NCBI RefSeq assembly: GCF_003458715.1
Contig: NZ_QRVI01000046.1
Coordinates: forward strand, 1 to 6,995
Reading direction: 5' to 3'
Origin: Eubacterium sp. AF22-8LB
GTDB lineage: Bacteria; Bacillota_I; Bacilli_A; Erysipelotrichales; Erysipelotrichaceae
Length of the DNA stretch: 6,995 bases
How positions within the stretch are numbered: position 1 is the first letter of the stretch; every line of letters begins with the position of its first letter. The notes under the pieces are model-generated. The model searched no databases, had not been told where the DNA came from, and saw nothing but the letters and a program-made list of their open reading frames with translations. Positions 1 through 5,727 of this stretch are shown here, one piece after another. Position numbers and translations under genes: made by a program.

Positions 1-39
1 TGACCCATCTAACCGGTCATCTACAATATACTTCTCCTT

Positions 40-250
40 TCTTTCAACCTTTAATAACCGTGGTTGAAGACGGTTTTGTTAATTTGTAAAATTGAATATG
101 TGAACGTGGATTTGTATATTTATACCCTGTAGCTTGACTACTTTATGGAGGTTCTTACCACACCTTATTCCAAAACAGTGATTAGTTAGATGAGTCTTTG
201 AATTCGTATTTTGAACCAGGTTTTGTGGTCTAAGTGTTGTGGATAACCAT
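40..250 (+). ncRNA. IS110 bridge RNA with target and donor loops
   Basis: This is a candidate bridge RNA, the guide that holds donor and target DNA for the IS110 recombinase. A 5' stem-loop pairs TTCAACC (43-49) with GGTTGAA (62-68). The target loop is closed by GAAC (102-105)/GTTC (151-154) and contains a small hairpin GTAG (129-132)/CTAC (138-141). On its 3' side, 143-150 is the right target guide, complementary to 1652-1659. The donor domain is closed by GGTT (150-153)/AACC (245-248), CCACA (158-162)/TGTGG (238-242), CTTA (164-167)/TAAG (231-234) and CAAAAC (171-176)/GTTTTG (220-225). GGTT overlaps GTTC at 151-153, so those two closing helices would be alternatives or compete at the domain junction. 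The left donor guide is 183-189, identical to the right end of the element. Ends are approximate: TATACT at 27-32 could be the -10 box, and the last helix closes at 248. Confidence 0.75.
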
Positions 251-285
251 TTTCACAAATTTTAATCAAGAAAGGATGTTTATTT

Positions 286-1470
286 ATGAAATTAGTTGGT
301 ATCGATGTTGGAAAGAACAGTCATCACTTCTGTGTTATGGACAAGGAAACCGGTGAATTCAATGTTACACCTTCTTCTTTTTCTAACAACAAAGAAGGAT
401 TTGACTTTCTGATCAACTCTCTTAAACCATATTCTAAAAAATCAATTCTGTTAGGTATGGAAGACACAGGGCATTACCATGTTGCTCTTCTTAAGTTTCT
501 TCTTAGCAACGGATATACTGTTGCCTTAATCAACCCTAAAACTACAGATCTTACACGCAAGATGGAAGGTTGCATTACTAAGAATGACAAGCTGGATACA
601 ATCACCATTTGTGATGTTCTAGATACTCCTGAGCGCAAGAAACAGTATCGTATTACTAAAGTTGACCGTTTTGATTTGTACGAACAAAGACAACTGACTC
701 GTCATCACCACAATTTAAAAGAAGAGCTCAATGTTTACTGTAATCGACTACAGAAATCGATTGATCTTGTTTTCCCTGAATTCAACACTTTGTTCAGCTC
801 GAAATATGGCGTTGTTTACATGAATCTTCTTAAAACGTTTGGCAGCGCTGAAGCTATTGCTTCTACAGACATTCGTACAATCCGTAAATGTTTTGAAATC
901 AAAGGTAAGGGCAATCGTATTTCATTGACTCCTGAAAAGTTAAAAGAATGCGCTAAGAATTCTATTGGAATCTCTTCCGAAGTTGAAACTATACAGATCA
1001 AACACTTGGTAAGCCAAATCATGCTTATTAAAGAGCAAATCGCTGAAATAGATAAAAAAATAGAAGAGTTCTCAATCACAAACAACTCTCCTATCCTAAG
1101 CATTCCAGGGATTTCTCATTTCTCTGGTACTTCTATTTTAGCCGAATTAGGAGATATTGGCAATTATTCCAAGCCTTCTCAGATCATTAAATTTGCAGGA
1201 GTTGCACCTTACCACTATGAATCGAGTCAATACAACGCCCAGCACACTGGCATAACCAAGAAGGGATCTAAGTATCTTAGAAAGACTTTGTATCAAATCA
1301 TACTGACTGTAATTAACAATAATCCTGTATTTAAGAAATACTATCGACTAAAGATTTCTCAAGGTAAAGGACACCGTTGTGCTCAAGGTCACTGCATTAG
1401 GAAGCTGCTTAGAATCATTTATCATTTACTAGAAACAGGAAAATCATTTGATCCTGCATTATTAAGATAA
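286..1470 (+). CDS. IS110-family transposase (DEDD recombinase)
   Basis: This recombinase excises and inserts its IS under bridge-RNA guidance. The RuvC-like DEDD domain fills the N-terminal half: D7 in GIDVGK, E59 in MEDTGHY, and D101 and D104 in KNDKLDT. A helical linker follows (about 130-265). The C-terminal Tnp domain begins with the helix-hairpin-helix-like IPGIS (273-277) and runs through FAGVAP to TKKGSKYLRKTL. By alignment to the usual PSxYQSG motif, the nucleophilic serine is S313 (Y-E-S-S-Q); S314 is adjacent, so the assignment could be off by one. At 394 aa it is full length for the family and shows no frameshift. AAAGGA at 271-276 lies nine bases before the ATG and supports this start. 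The gene follows the bridge RNA, as in the IS110 subgroup, where the RNA lies upstream of the gene, rather than IS1111, where it lies downstream. Confidence 0.95.
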   Translation: MKLVGIDVGKNSHHFCVMDKETGEFNVTPSSFSNNKEGFDFLINSLKPYSKKSILLGMEDTGHYHVALLKFLLSNGYTVALINPKTTDLTRKMEGCITKNDKLDTITICDVLDTPERKKQYRITKVDRFDLYEQRQLTRHHHNLKEELNVYCNRLQKSIDLVFPEFNTLFSSKYGVVYMNLLKTFGSAEAIASTDIRTIRKCFEIKGKGNRISLTPEKLKECAKNSIGISSEVETIQIKHLVSQIMLIKEQIAEIDKKIEEFSITNNSPILSIPGISHFSGTSILAELGDIGNYSKPSQIIKFAGVAPYHYESSQYNAQHTGITKKGSKYLRKTLYQIILTVINNNPVFKKYYRLKISQGKGHRCAQGHCIRKLLRIIYHLLETGKSFDPALLR

Positions 1471-1473
1471 GAC

Positions 1474-1527
1474 AAATGCATCTAAAGCATTTGAACTTTT
1501 AAAAAATCGAATTTTAAAAGTTCTTTT
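1474..1527 (+). terminator. Hairpins after transposase, likely terminator
   Basis: Two consecutive inverted repeats lie just after the transposase stop. The first pairs AAATGC (1474-1479) with GCATTT (1487-1492). The second is a perfect 12-bp repeat, GAACTTTTAAAA (1493-1504) with TTTTAAAAGTTC (1512-1523), around a 7-nt loop, followed by TTTT (1524-1527). The second stem is AT-rich and the T-run short, so termination may be weak. It could instead protect against transcription entering from outside. Confidence 0.5.
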
Positions 1528-1644
1528 CGTCATGCCTAAAATTAATCCAATATTCACATTTTCAAAAATCAATATAAAACTAACTAAAAAATCTAGTTAT
1601 TTTATATTTTCAAACTTTTTCATAAAAAATACTTGAATTTTATA

Positions 1645-1659
1645 TAGTTAGCTCCATAA
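1645..1659 (+). other. IS right junction: donor half, CT core, target half
   Basis: This site reads TAGTTAG (element end), CT (core, 1652-1653) and CCATAA (host DNA). The element-side heptamer is identical to 183-189 in the leader RNA. The core plus host side is the reverse complement of 143-150. Having both guides meet at one CT is the main evidence for the boundary and for the bridge-RNA model. Confidence 0.85.
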
Positions 1660-1668
1660 CACTATTAT

Positions 1669-2139
1669 TTACAAAGAATTTATCCACTCATTAATTTCCT
1701 GTTTTGTTCCACGATTTAGCAATCTGCCTTCTGTAATAACTGCGTCTGGTGCAGATGGCTGCAATTCTTTCACAGTGTTCCCAAATCCGCTTCCACCGGA
1801 TGTTGCAAAAAGCACGATTTTTTTACCGCCAAAATCATAAGTTTCCAAAAATGTATTGATGATTGTCGGAGCCACATACCACCAGATTGGAAATCCAAGA
1901 AGGATCTCATCATAAGAACTCATATCCATTTCTTTTTTCATAATCTCCGGTCTGTATTTCTTATCACTCATTTCCACACTGCTTCTGGATTTTTTATCCA
2001 TCCAGTCAAGATCAGACTTTGTATATGGAACTTTCGGCTCAATCTCAAACAAATCCGCTTTTACTTCCTCTGCAATCATCTCTGCTACTTTTTTTGTTGT
2101 TCCACTTGCACTAAAAAATGCAACTAATTTTTTACACAT
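1669..2139 (-). CDS. Flavodoxin
   Basis: Small FMN-binding electron carrier of the cytosol, 156 aa from the chosen start. The protein begins MCKKLVAFFSASGTTKKVAEMIA: a beta strand followed by the phosphate-binding loop SASGTT that holds FMN phosphate. The segment LLGFPIWWYVAP supplies aromatic residues for stacking on the isoalloxazine ring, and ATSGGSGFGN is the second flavin loop. Length and order fit single-domain flavodoxins of the Flavodoxin_4 type common in anaerobes. The frame stays open to a GTG at 2172, but the ATG at 2139 is preceded by AAAGAGG at nine bases, so it is preferred. The gene lies downstream of and co-directional with a LysR regulator, which may control it. An IS110 element begins 15 bp past its stop and has probably displaced its native terminator. 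The redox partner cannot be read from the sequence. Confidence 0.9.
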   Translation of the reverse strand: MCKKLVAFFSASGTTKKVAEMIAEEVKADLFEIEPKVPYTKSDLDWMDKKSRSSVEMSDKKYRPEIMKKEMDMSSYDEILLGFPIWWYVAPTIINTFLETYDFGGKKIVLFATSGGSGFGNTVKELQPSAPDAVITEGRLLNRGTKQEINEWINSL

Positions 2140-2176
2140 AATACAAAACCTCTTTCCTTGCGTATTTTTCACAGAA

Positions 2177-2220
2177 AAAATAGATGTATAAGATTTACAT
2201 TCATCTTACACATCTATTTT
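2177..2220 (-). terminator. Strong intrinsic terminator after lysR-type gene
   Basis: An 18-bp stem pairs 2177-2194 with 2203-2220 around an 8-nt loop, with one mismatch that is a G-U wobble on the minus-strand RNA. The minus-strand transcript runs out of the stem into six U residues. It sits 46 bp past the LysR-gene stop and ends only 37 bp before the flavodoxin ATG. It therefore either separates the two genes or, if the flavodoxin promoter lies upstream of it, acts as an attenuator in the flavodoxin leader. Confidence 0.75.
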
Positions 2221-2266
2221 AAGTTCTATCACTTCATTATGTCTAATGCTTATATTGAATTTTGTT

Positions 2267-3145
2267 TTATGCCCGAAAAGCATATATTTCTTCTATCATT
2301 CTACGGACTGCCAGCGAATATGGGATGTTCCGTCTCCAGGCAATCACAGTGCTTGTCGTGATTTCAGGATAAATTCTTCGCTGTACAAGAATATCCTCCC
2401 GCCAATACTTTGCAGCACCTTCGATCGATACCGGATACCCCAGTCCATTTGCCGCCATAACTCCGGCATTCGTTCCAAGATTACTTGTAAAAGCAATCTG
2501 CAGTTTCGAAAAGTCTTTCCCAAACCAATTGGCAAGTTCGCTTTGAACATTCGTTCTTTCTGGCAGAATCAATGGTTTTCCTATGAGATCTTCTTTTTTT
2601 ATAAACTCTTTTTCTGCCAGCGGATCATCTGGGCGCATTCCAACACACCAGTGGTCACAATCCAAAATCCGAATATAATCCAGCCCTTCAGTGTCCACCG
2701 GTTCCATGAATAACGCAATATCTACAAGACCTTTATTCATCATTTCATACACCGTATCTGCTGTTGCAGTATGAAGTACAATCTGAACCAATGGGTATTT
2801 TTCTTTATATGTTTTGCATATTTTCGCCAATGTTTCTACTGCCGCAAATTCACCACAGCCAATGGTTATGGTACCCTCCACAACATCTTCTTTCCTGTTC
2901 AGTTCCTTAAGCGTCCTTTCCTCAAGATTAAGAATCTCCAGGGCACGCCTTTTTAATAGAATCCCCTCATCAGTAAGTGTAATTTTCTTCCCGCTTCGAA
3001 TAAATAATGTTATTCCCAGGTTCTCTTCAAATGACGCCATTTGTCTGGAAAGCGTTGGCTGGGTAATATGCAATTGTTCTGCTGCTTTTGTAAAGCTCTG
3101 TTCTTTTGCTACTGTCAAAAAATAACGTAATAATCTTAATTCCAT
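2267..3145 (-). CDS. LysR-family transcriptional regulator
   Basis: Cytosolic DNA-binding regulator of 292 aa, the standard LysR length. The winged helix-turn-helix occupies residues 1-60: MELRLLRYFLTVAKEQSFTK, then AAEQLHITQPTLSRQMASFE as the recognition region and LGITLFIRSGKKITLTDEG as the wing. A linker helix (about 62-88) is followed by the periplasmic-binding-protein-like effector domain (about 90-292), which contains GTITIGCGEFAAVETL and the hinge motif LPERTN. The ligand is not readable. AGGA ten bases before the ATG supports the start. A perfect dyad TACAA-N7-TTGTA overlaps the leader at 3159-3175 and could be an autoregulatory site. The co-oriented flavodoxin downstream is the obvious candidate target, although the terminator between them argues against a simple two-gene operon. 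No lesions are seen. Confidence 0.92.
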   Translation of the reverse strand: MELRLLRYFLTVAKEQSFTKAAEQLHITQPTLSRQMASFEENLGITLFIRSGKKITLTDEGILLKRRALEILNLEERTLKELNRKEDVVEGTITIGCGEFAAVETLAKICKTYKEKYPLVQIVLHTATADTVYEMMNKGLVDIALFMEPVDTEGLDYIRILDCDHWCVGMRPDDPLAEKEFIKKEDLIGKPLILPERTNVQSELANWFGKDFSKLQIAFTSNLGTNAGVMAANGLGYPVSIEGAAKYWREDILVQRRIYPEITTSTVIAWRRNIPYSLAVRRMIEEIYAFRA

Positions 3146-3158
3146 ATCTTTATATTCC

Positions 3159-3175
3159 TACAAATTTTTCTTGTA
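3159..3175 (-). promoter_or_regulatory. Dyad TACAA-N7-TTGTA before lysR-type gene
   Basis: A perfect 5-bp inverted repeat centred about 22 bp before the LysR-gene start. LysR proteins commonly bind imperfect dyads near their own promoters, so autoregulation is plausible. A possible -10 (TAGAAT, minus strand, 3184-3179) lies just upstream; no good -35 was found. Confidence 0.35.
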
Positions 3176-3298
3176 ACCATTCTATCATGTTGCGTTCCAA
3201 ACATCATCTATATTTACATATAATATCTGCACAAAAATCCCGCGGATTATTTTCGAGTTATTTTCTAACCGCCAATGCCTTCCAAGCCTTGATTTTAC

Positions 3299-3361
3299 TG
3301 ACTTTATGAAGAAGCTTTCAAAGAGTGACGTGGCAAATAAAAAGCACTTTCTTCATAGTCA
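3299..3361. repeat. Long bulged inverted repeat between decayed toxin and lysR-type gene
   Basis: The arms are TGAC + TATGAAGAA + GCTTT (3299-3318) and AAAGC + TTCTTCATA + GTCA (3341-3361). They form about 18 bp of pairing interrupted by a TT bulge (3303-3304) and an ACT bulge (3346-3348), with a 22-nt loop. No clear T-run follows on either strand, so a standard intrinsic terminator is not supported. It may be a transcript-end structure or a remnant of a small mobile repeat. Confidence 0.5.
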
Positions 3362-3373
3362 AAACTCCTTTAC

Positions 3374-3687
3374 TTACAAATATTTATCTGTATTTCTTGC
3401 ACCATACATCAATCTTCGTATTTCCATCACATCATCAATTACTACATAATATACGACATAATTACGTATATAAATTCAATAATACGGGTAATCACGTTTC
3501 TTTATGGATGGGTATATTTCGAATAATGTAGGATTTTTGAGTCTTTCCAATATAGCATCTTCTATATCGTCAACTAAACGAATAGCTGCATCTTCATTTT
3601 TAAAACATTTTTTATGTAATTTACCGCACTCATCAAGTCTTGTTCGAAAATAGGTAAGTACCTTAATTTGAAGGATTTACTTTCCAT
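3374..3687 (-). pseudogene. RelE/ParE-type toxin, frameshifted and with internal stop
   Basis: Read in two frames, the stretch encodes a recognisable RelE/ParE toxin of about 104 residues: MESKSFKLRYLPIFEQDLMS, then YIKNVLK, then (after a shift) NEDAAIRLVDDIEDAILERL, RDYPYY, stop, IYIRNYVVYYVVIDDVMEIR and RLMYGARNTDKYL. Two lesions are visible. A one-base deletion lies in the homopolymer at 3597-3601, where five bases are present and six are needed. An in-frame TGA lies at 3476-3478, where relatives usually carry an aromatic residue. The start codon overlaps the end of the antitoxin frame (ATGGAAAGTAA, 3687-3677), the usual translational coupling of such pairs. An intact toxin of this kind would act on ribosome-bound mRNA or on gyrase; this copy cannot be full length. 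Confidence 0.85.
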
Positions 3688-3751
3688 TTACGATTTTCCT
3701 TATATTACCAAACACATCTTCATGAGAAAGACGTTCTTCTGTCATATTTGC
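3677..3751 (-). pseudogene. Detached C-terminal part of Phd/YefM antitoxin
   Basis: Immediately after the TAA that ends the 61-aa antitoxin frame, the same frame continues for 24 codons (ANMTEERLSHEDVFGNIRKI, then VNGK) to a TAA at 3677-3679. This is in phase with the upstream part and overlaps the toxin start by 11 bases, so it is best read as the original toxin-binding tail cut off by a nonsense mutation. An internal ATG (3745-3743) could in principle start a 22-aa peptide. Confidence 0.75.
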
Positions 3752-3937
3752 TTATCTATCCGCTTCATCTAACTTTATTTCAACGTTGTCAATCAAGCTT
3801 GCATATTCTTCTAAACTTAAAACAACCATAGCTCCATAACCATTTTTAGTCAGATATACTGGCTGACCTTCTTTTACAATAGCTTCAATTTCCGGAAACT
3901 TATTTCTAAGATCTGAAACAGGTCGAATTTGTATCAT
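3752..3937 (-). CDS. Truncated Phd/YefM-family antitoxin
   Basis: This 61-aa product begins MIQIRPVSDLRNKFPEIEAI and continues through GQPVYLTKNGYGAMVVLSLEEYASL, the classic Phd/YefM N-terminal DNA-binding and dimerisation fold. It ends at DEADR followed by TAA, where full-length relatives continue for about 25 residues to form the helix that neutralises the toxin. AAGGAG lies nine bases before the ATG at 3937. A TTG six bases upstream (3943) is in frame but too close to the ribosome binding site. The fragment may still dimerise and bind its operator, but should not cap a toxin. Its cognate toxin downstream is also broken, so loss of the tail is not expected to be lethal. Confidence 0.85.
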   Translation of the reverse strand: MIQIRPVSDLRNKFPEIEAIVKEGQPVYLTKNGYGAMVVLSLEEYASLIDNVEIKLDEADR

Positions 3938-3951
3938 TTTCAATTACTCCT

Positions 3952-3987
3952 TGATAATTACTGTGATTCTTAGTATTTTTTACTAGT
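3952..3987 (+). repeat. Direct repeat copy A (36 nt)
   Basis: This copy matches 6880-6914 in the same orientation, 31 of 36 aligned positions with a one-base gap. Each copy contains a TAGTA...TACTA dyad (3971-3985 here) and is followed 14-16 nt later by CAACATC (4002-4008; 6931-6937). Copy A lies just upstream of the antitoxin ribosome binding site, so it overlaps the likely promoter/operator of the decayed toxin-antitoxin module. Confidence 0.7.
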
Positions 3988-4317
3988 CCATTACTCAAGA
4001 GCAACATCAATATATAGATATACATAGACATCTTCTCCTCTTACAAAAAAATTGAAGGATCTGCCGAGAACTCAAGCAGATATCATTTTAATTCAGAGGA
4101 TTCACCATTACTACATCCAGTAGCACTTCTAATTATAAAACTTCAATGTGAAAACATTGTGAATTATATTCAATAGTTCCTATTTGATCTAAAACGTGTT
4201 ATTTTCGTTGAATTAGATACGATTTAGTATTCTAAAAGAACAAAAAATCATCCTCTTACACAATATTAGTACCATCTCAACTTATTTTAAAAAACAGTTA
4301 GCCTAAAGCCATATTTA
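3988..4317. other. Gene-free stretch with repeat and hairpin signals
   Basis: No coding frame with credible protein features was found on either strand. The stretch holds a perfect dyad CAATGT-GAAA-ACATTG (4144-4159), a minus-strand TATAAT (4137-4132), the shared motif at 4089-4123, and a hairpin ATCTGC (4059-4064)/GCAGAT (4076-4081) with inner GAG/CTC pairing. The rest is AT-rich and featureless. Confidence 0.6.
4045..4125 (-). ncRNA. Candidate small RNA 1 (speculative)
   Basis: On the minus strand a TATAAT (4137-4132) is followed about seven bases later by CTACTGGAT (4123-4115) and TCCTCTGAATTA (4100-4089), then the hairpin 4081-4059 and, seven bases further, a run of seven U (4051-4045). 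The same two sequence blocks follow a TATAAT on the plus strand near 6.8 kb. No good -35 is seen and the U-run is further from the stem than usual, so transcription is unproven. Confidence 0.3.
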
Positions 4318-4446
4318 TTATTCTTGTGAAGTTCTAGCATCTACACTAGCTCTAATTTCATTCATTTCTGGTTGAATGGCTTCATATTCTTTCTTGAACT
4401 CATCGTTCTGCAACTGTTTAGCAAGCATATCGTCAAATGTTTTCAT
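4318..4446 (-). pseudogene. N-terminal fragment of HigA-like XRE antitoxin (42 aa)
   Basis: The frame encodes MKTFDDMLAKQLQNDEFKKE, YEAIQPEMNEIRASVDARTS and QE, then two stop codons. The pattern (short helix, EFKKEYEAIxPE, then IRASVDARTSQ) is the start of HigA-type antitoxins, which normally continue directly into the XRE helix-turn-helix (LTQKELA...). Here it stops at that junction, so the DNA-binding domain is absent and nothing like it follows in any frame. Its ATG lies one base after the stop of the upstream AlbA_2-ATPase gene (TAAAATG), so it would be translationally coupled to it. It may be a decayed remnant left at a recombination point or a retained short partner; the first is more likely. 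Confidence 0.65.
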
Positions 4447-4447
4447 T

Positions 4448-5701
4448 TTATTTAATTCTATATTTCGTTCCTTTACCTTTACCTTCAATTGCGATTACAC
4501 CTTTTTGTTCCATATCTTTCAATAACTTTGTTGTTTTGGATTTACCAAAGGATATATATGGTGCAATTTCACTCATTGATTTCAACATATTTCTACTCAA
4601 AAGTTTATACACTACTTTTTCATCTTCCGTTAAATTTGTACTCTCTTCATACACAGGAAGTACAATTTGAATCGCATTCTCTGATACTTCAAAACTTGGT
4701 TTTATCAATGCTTCAGAATAAACTTGTTTAATTCTTGTAATACCTGTTCCAAATATTTCAACAAACCCCAATCTATAAAAGACATTCGCAAGATTTCTAT
4801 TTCTTAAAACCGAAAGTTTGCCTGATAAATATTCATCCTCCGTTATTCCCGATGGTAATCCACCTGGAGATACAACTTCTATTTTATCATCAAACATAGA
4901 TACTCTAATTTGTGAATCCACATCCCATACTCTATGGATCAAAGCATTCGCAATGGCTTCTCTAAATGCCGCTTCAGGAATCTTTTCCACCATTTTCCTA
5001 TCCGCTCCTTGAATCACTTCATATTGATAATAATCTCTAAATACACTAAGAGCTTTTTCGTATATATCTAAAACAGATGTATTTTCAAAAGTAATTCTCT
5101 TTTGTATAACGCTGATATTTTCTCCAAATTTTACCATATCAAAACCAGGAAAATGATTTTTATCCGCTAAAAGACCAGCTGCATTATTAAAACCATTCAC
5201 ATCATCATATAGGTTCAATGTTTTTAAAGTATCTCTATTAAAAGTTTCAATCTGAATTTTTTCTTTAAGCTTACTTTGCAAAATTTCAAAAGACAACTTT
5301 TGATCTTTACAAGGCAATTCTTCAAACCGAATATTTTTTCCTTCTAAGACAAGTCTTGAAAACTCTAATGTATCTACTTCTATAGTTGAAGTATCGTTTC
5401 GCTTATACGCTTTTGATTTATACAAATACGGCTTCTGAAGACCACTCTTTACACTTAATTTTATCGTTTGCTCATTATTTTGGATTTCTAAAGTATAGTT
5501 TGGCTGAGGCGAAATACTATCATTGATTTTATTTTCAATATCTAAACAAGCTTGTTTAACATCTGACAAACCTTTTATATTTCCATCATCATCCACTCCA
5601 AAGAGAATCTCTCCACCATCATAATTCGAAAAGGCACTCACTGTTTTTAGAAAAGTGTTCGTAATTTTTTCTTTAAATTCTAGTATTCTTGTTTCTCGCA
5701 T
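4448..5701 (-). CDS. AlbA_2 (Schlafen-like)/GHKL ATPase-winged helix protein
   Basis: This 417-aa cytosolic protein has three parts. Residues 1-115 form a Schlafen AlbA_2 domain, with LEFKEKI followed by FLKTVSAFSNYDGGEILFGV and DDDGNIKGL, a nucleic-acid-binding fold. Residues about 240-325 form a GHKL-type ATP-binding module, with the N-box EAAFREAIANALIHR, the G-box DDKIEVVSPGGLPSG and a GTG (318-320) before ITRI. Residues 355-417 are a C-terminal winged helix (KVVYKLLSRN, KSKTTKLLKDMEQKGVI). This matches the COG2865 architecture, usually annotated as a putative transcriptional regulator or ATP-binding protein; its biochemical role is not established. AAAGGAG five bases before the ATG supports the start. 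It is downstream of a toxin-antitoxin pair and coupled to a HigA-like fragment. A defence or stress role is inference from context only. Confidence 0.9.
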   Translation of the reverse strand: MRETRILEFKEKITNTFLKTVSAFSNYDGGEILFGVDDDGNIKGLSDVKQACLDIENKINDSISPQPNYTLEIQNNEQTIKLSVKSGLQKPYLYKSKAYKRNDTSTIEVDTLEFSRLVLEGKNIRFEELPCKDQKLSFEILQSKLKEKIQIETFNRDTLKTLNLYDDVNGFNNAAGLLADKNHFPGFDMVKFGENISVIQKRITFENTSVLDIYEKALSVFRDYYQYEVIQGADRKMVEKIPEAAFREAIANALIHRVWDVDSQIRVSMFDDKIEVVSPGGLPSGITEDEYLSGKLSVLRNRNLANVFYRLGFVEIFGTGITRIKQVYSEALIKPSFEVSENAIQIVLPVYEESTNLTEDEKVVYKLLSRNMLKSMSEIAPYISFGKSKTTKLLKDMEQKGVIAIEGKGKGTKYRIK

Positions 5702-5727
5702 ATAGACTCCTTTCCACTCTTTTTTTA

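Larger units (their letters stand above)
1..1653 (+). mobile_element. IS110-family insertion sequence, left end outside window
   Basis: The element consists of a structured non-coding leader (1-285), a transposase (286-1470) and a 181-nt non-coding right end. The right boundary is the CT core at 1652-1653. The seven bases before it, TAGTTAG (1645-1651), recur in the leader RNA at 183-189. The eight bases from the core outward, CTCCATAA (1652-1659), are the exact reverse complement of leader bases 143-150. This matches the guide logic established for IS621 and other IS110 elements, which recombine at a CT core and have no long terminal inverted repeats. No left junction consistent with the guides is visible, so position 1 is probably still inside the element. 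The right end lies 15 bp past the flavodoxin stop codon. Confidence 0.85.

Noticed and set aside
21..32. Left core at 21-22, giving a junction promoter TTGAAT-N19-TATACT and a 7/8 match of 206-213 to 24-31
   Set aside because: The spacing is long, the guide match has a mismatch and does not reach the core, and the left flank does not resemble the target guide. Kept only as a weak alternative.
6..192. Complementarity of CATCTAAC (6-13) with GTTAGATG (185-192), suggesting the left core at 9-10
   Set aside because: The match spans the donor guide but gives no left target or right donor match on either side of 9-10, and the same region already matches the right end. Probably chance.
816..1103. 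Open frame on the strand opposite the transposase
   Set aside because: No ribosome binding site or protein family features; it is a shadow of a well-supported transposase.
2140..2172. GTG start adding 11 residues to the flavodoxin
   Set aside because: No ribosome binding site precedes it. The ATG at 2139 has AAAGAGG at proper spacing and starts exactly at the first flavodoxin strand.
2246..2713. Plus-strand open frame across the LysR-type gene
   Set aside because: The composition is unlike a real protein, and the opposite strand encodes a complete LysR protein.
3187..3345. Minus-strand open stretch upstream of the LysR-type gene
   Set aside because: It lacks a start codon with a ribosome binding site and I recognise no family. 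It overlaps the bulged inverted repeat.
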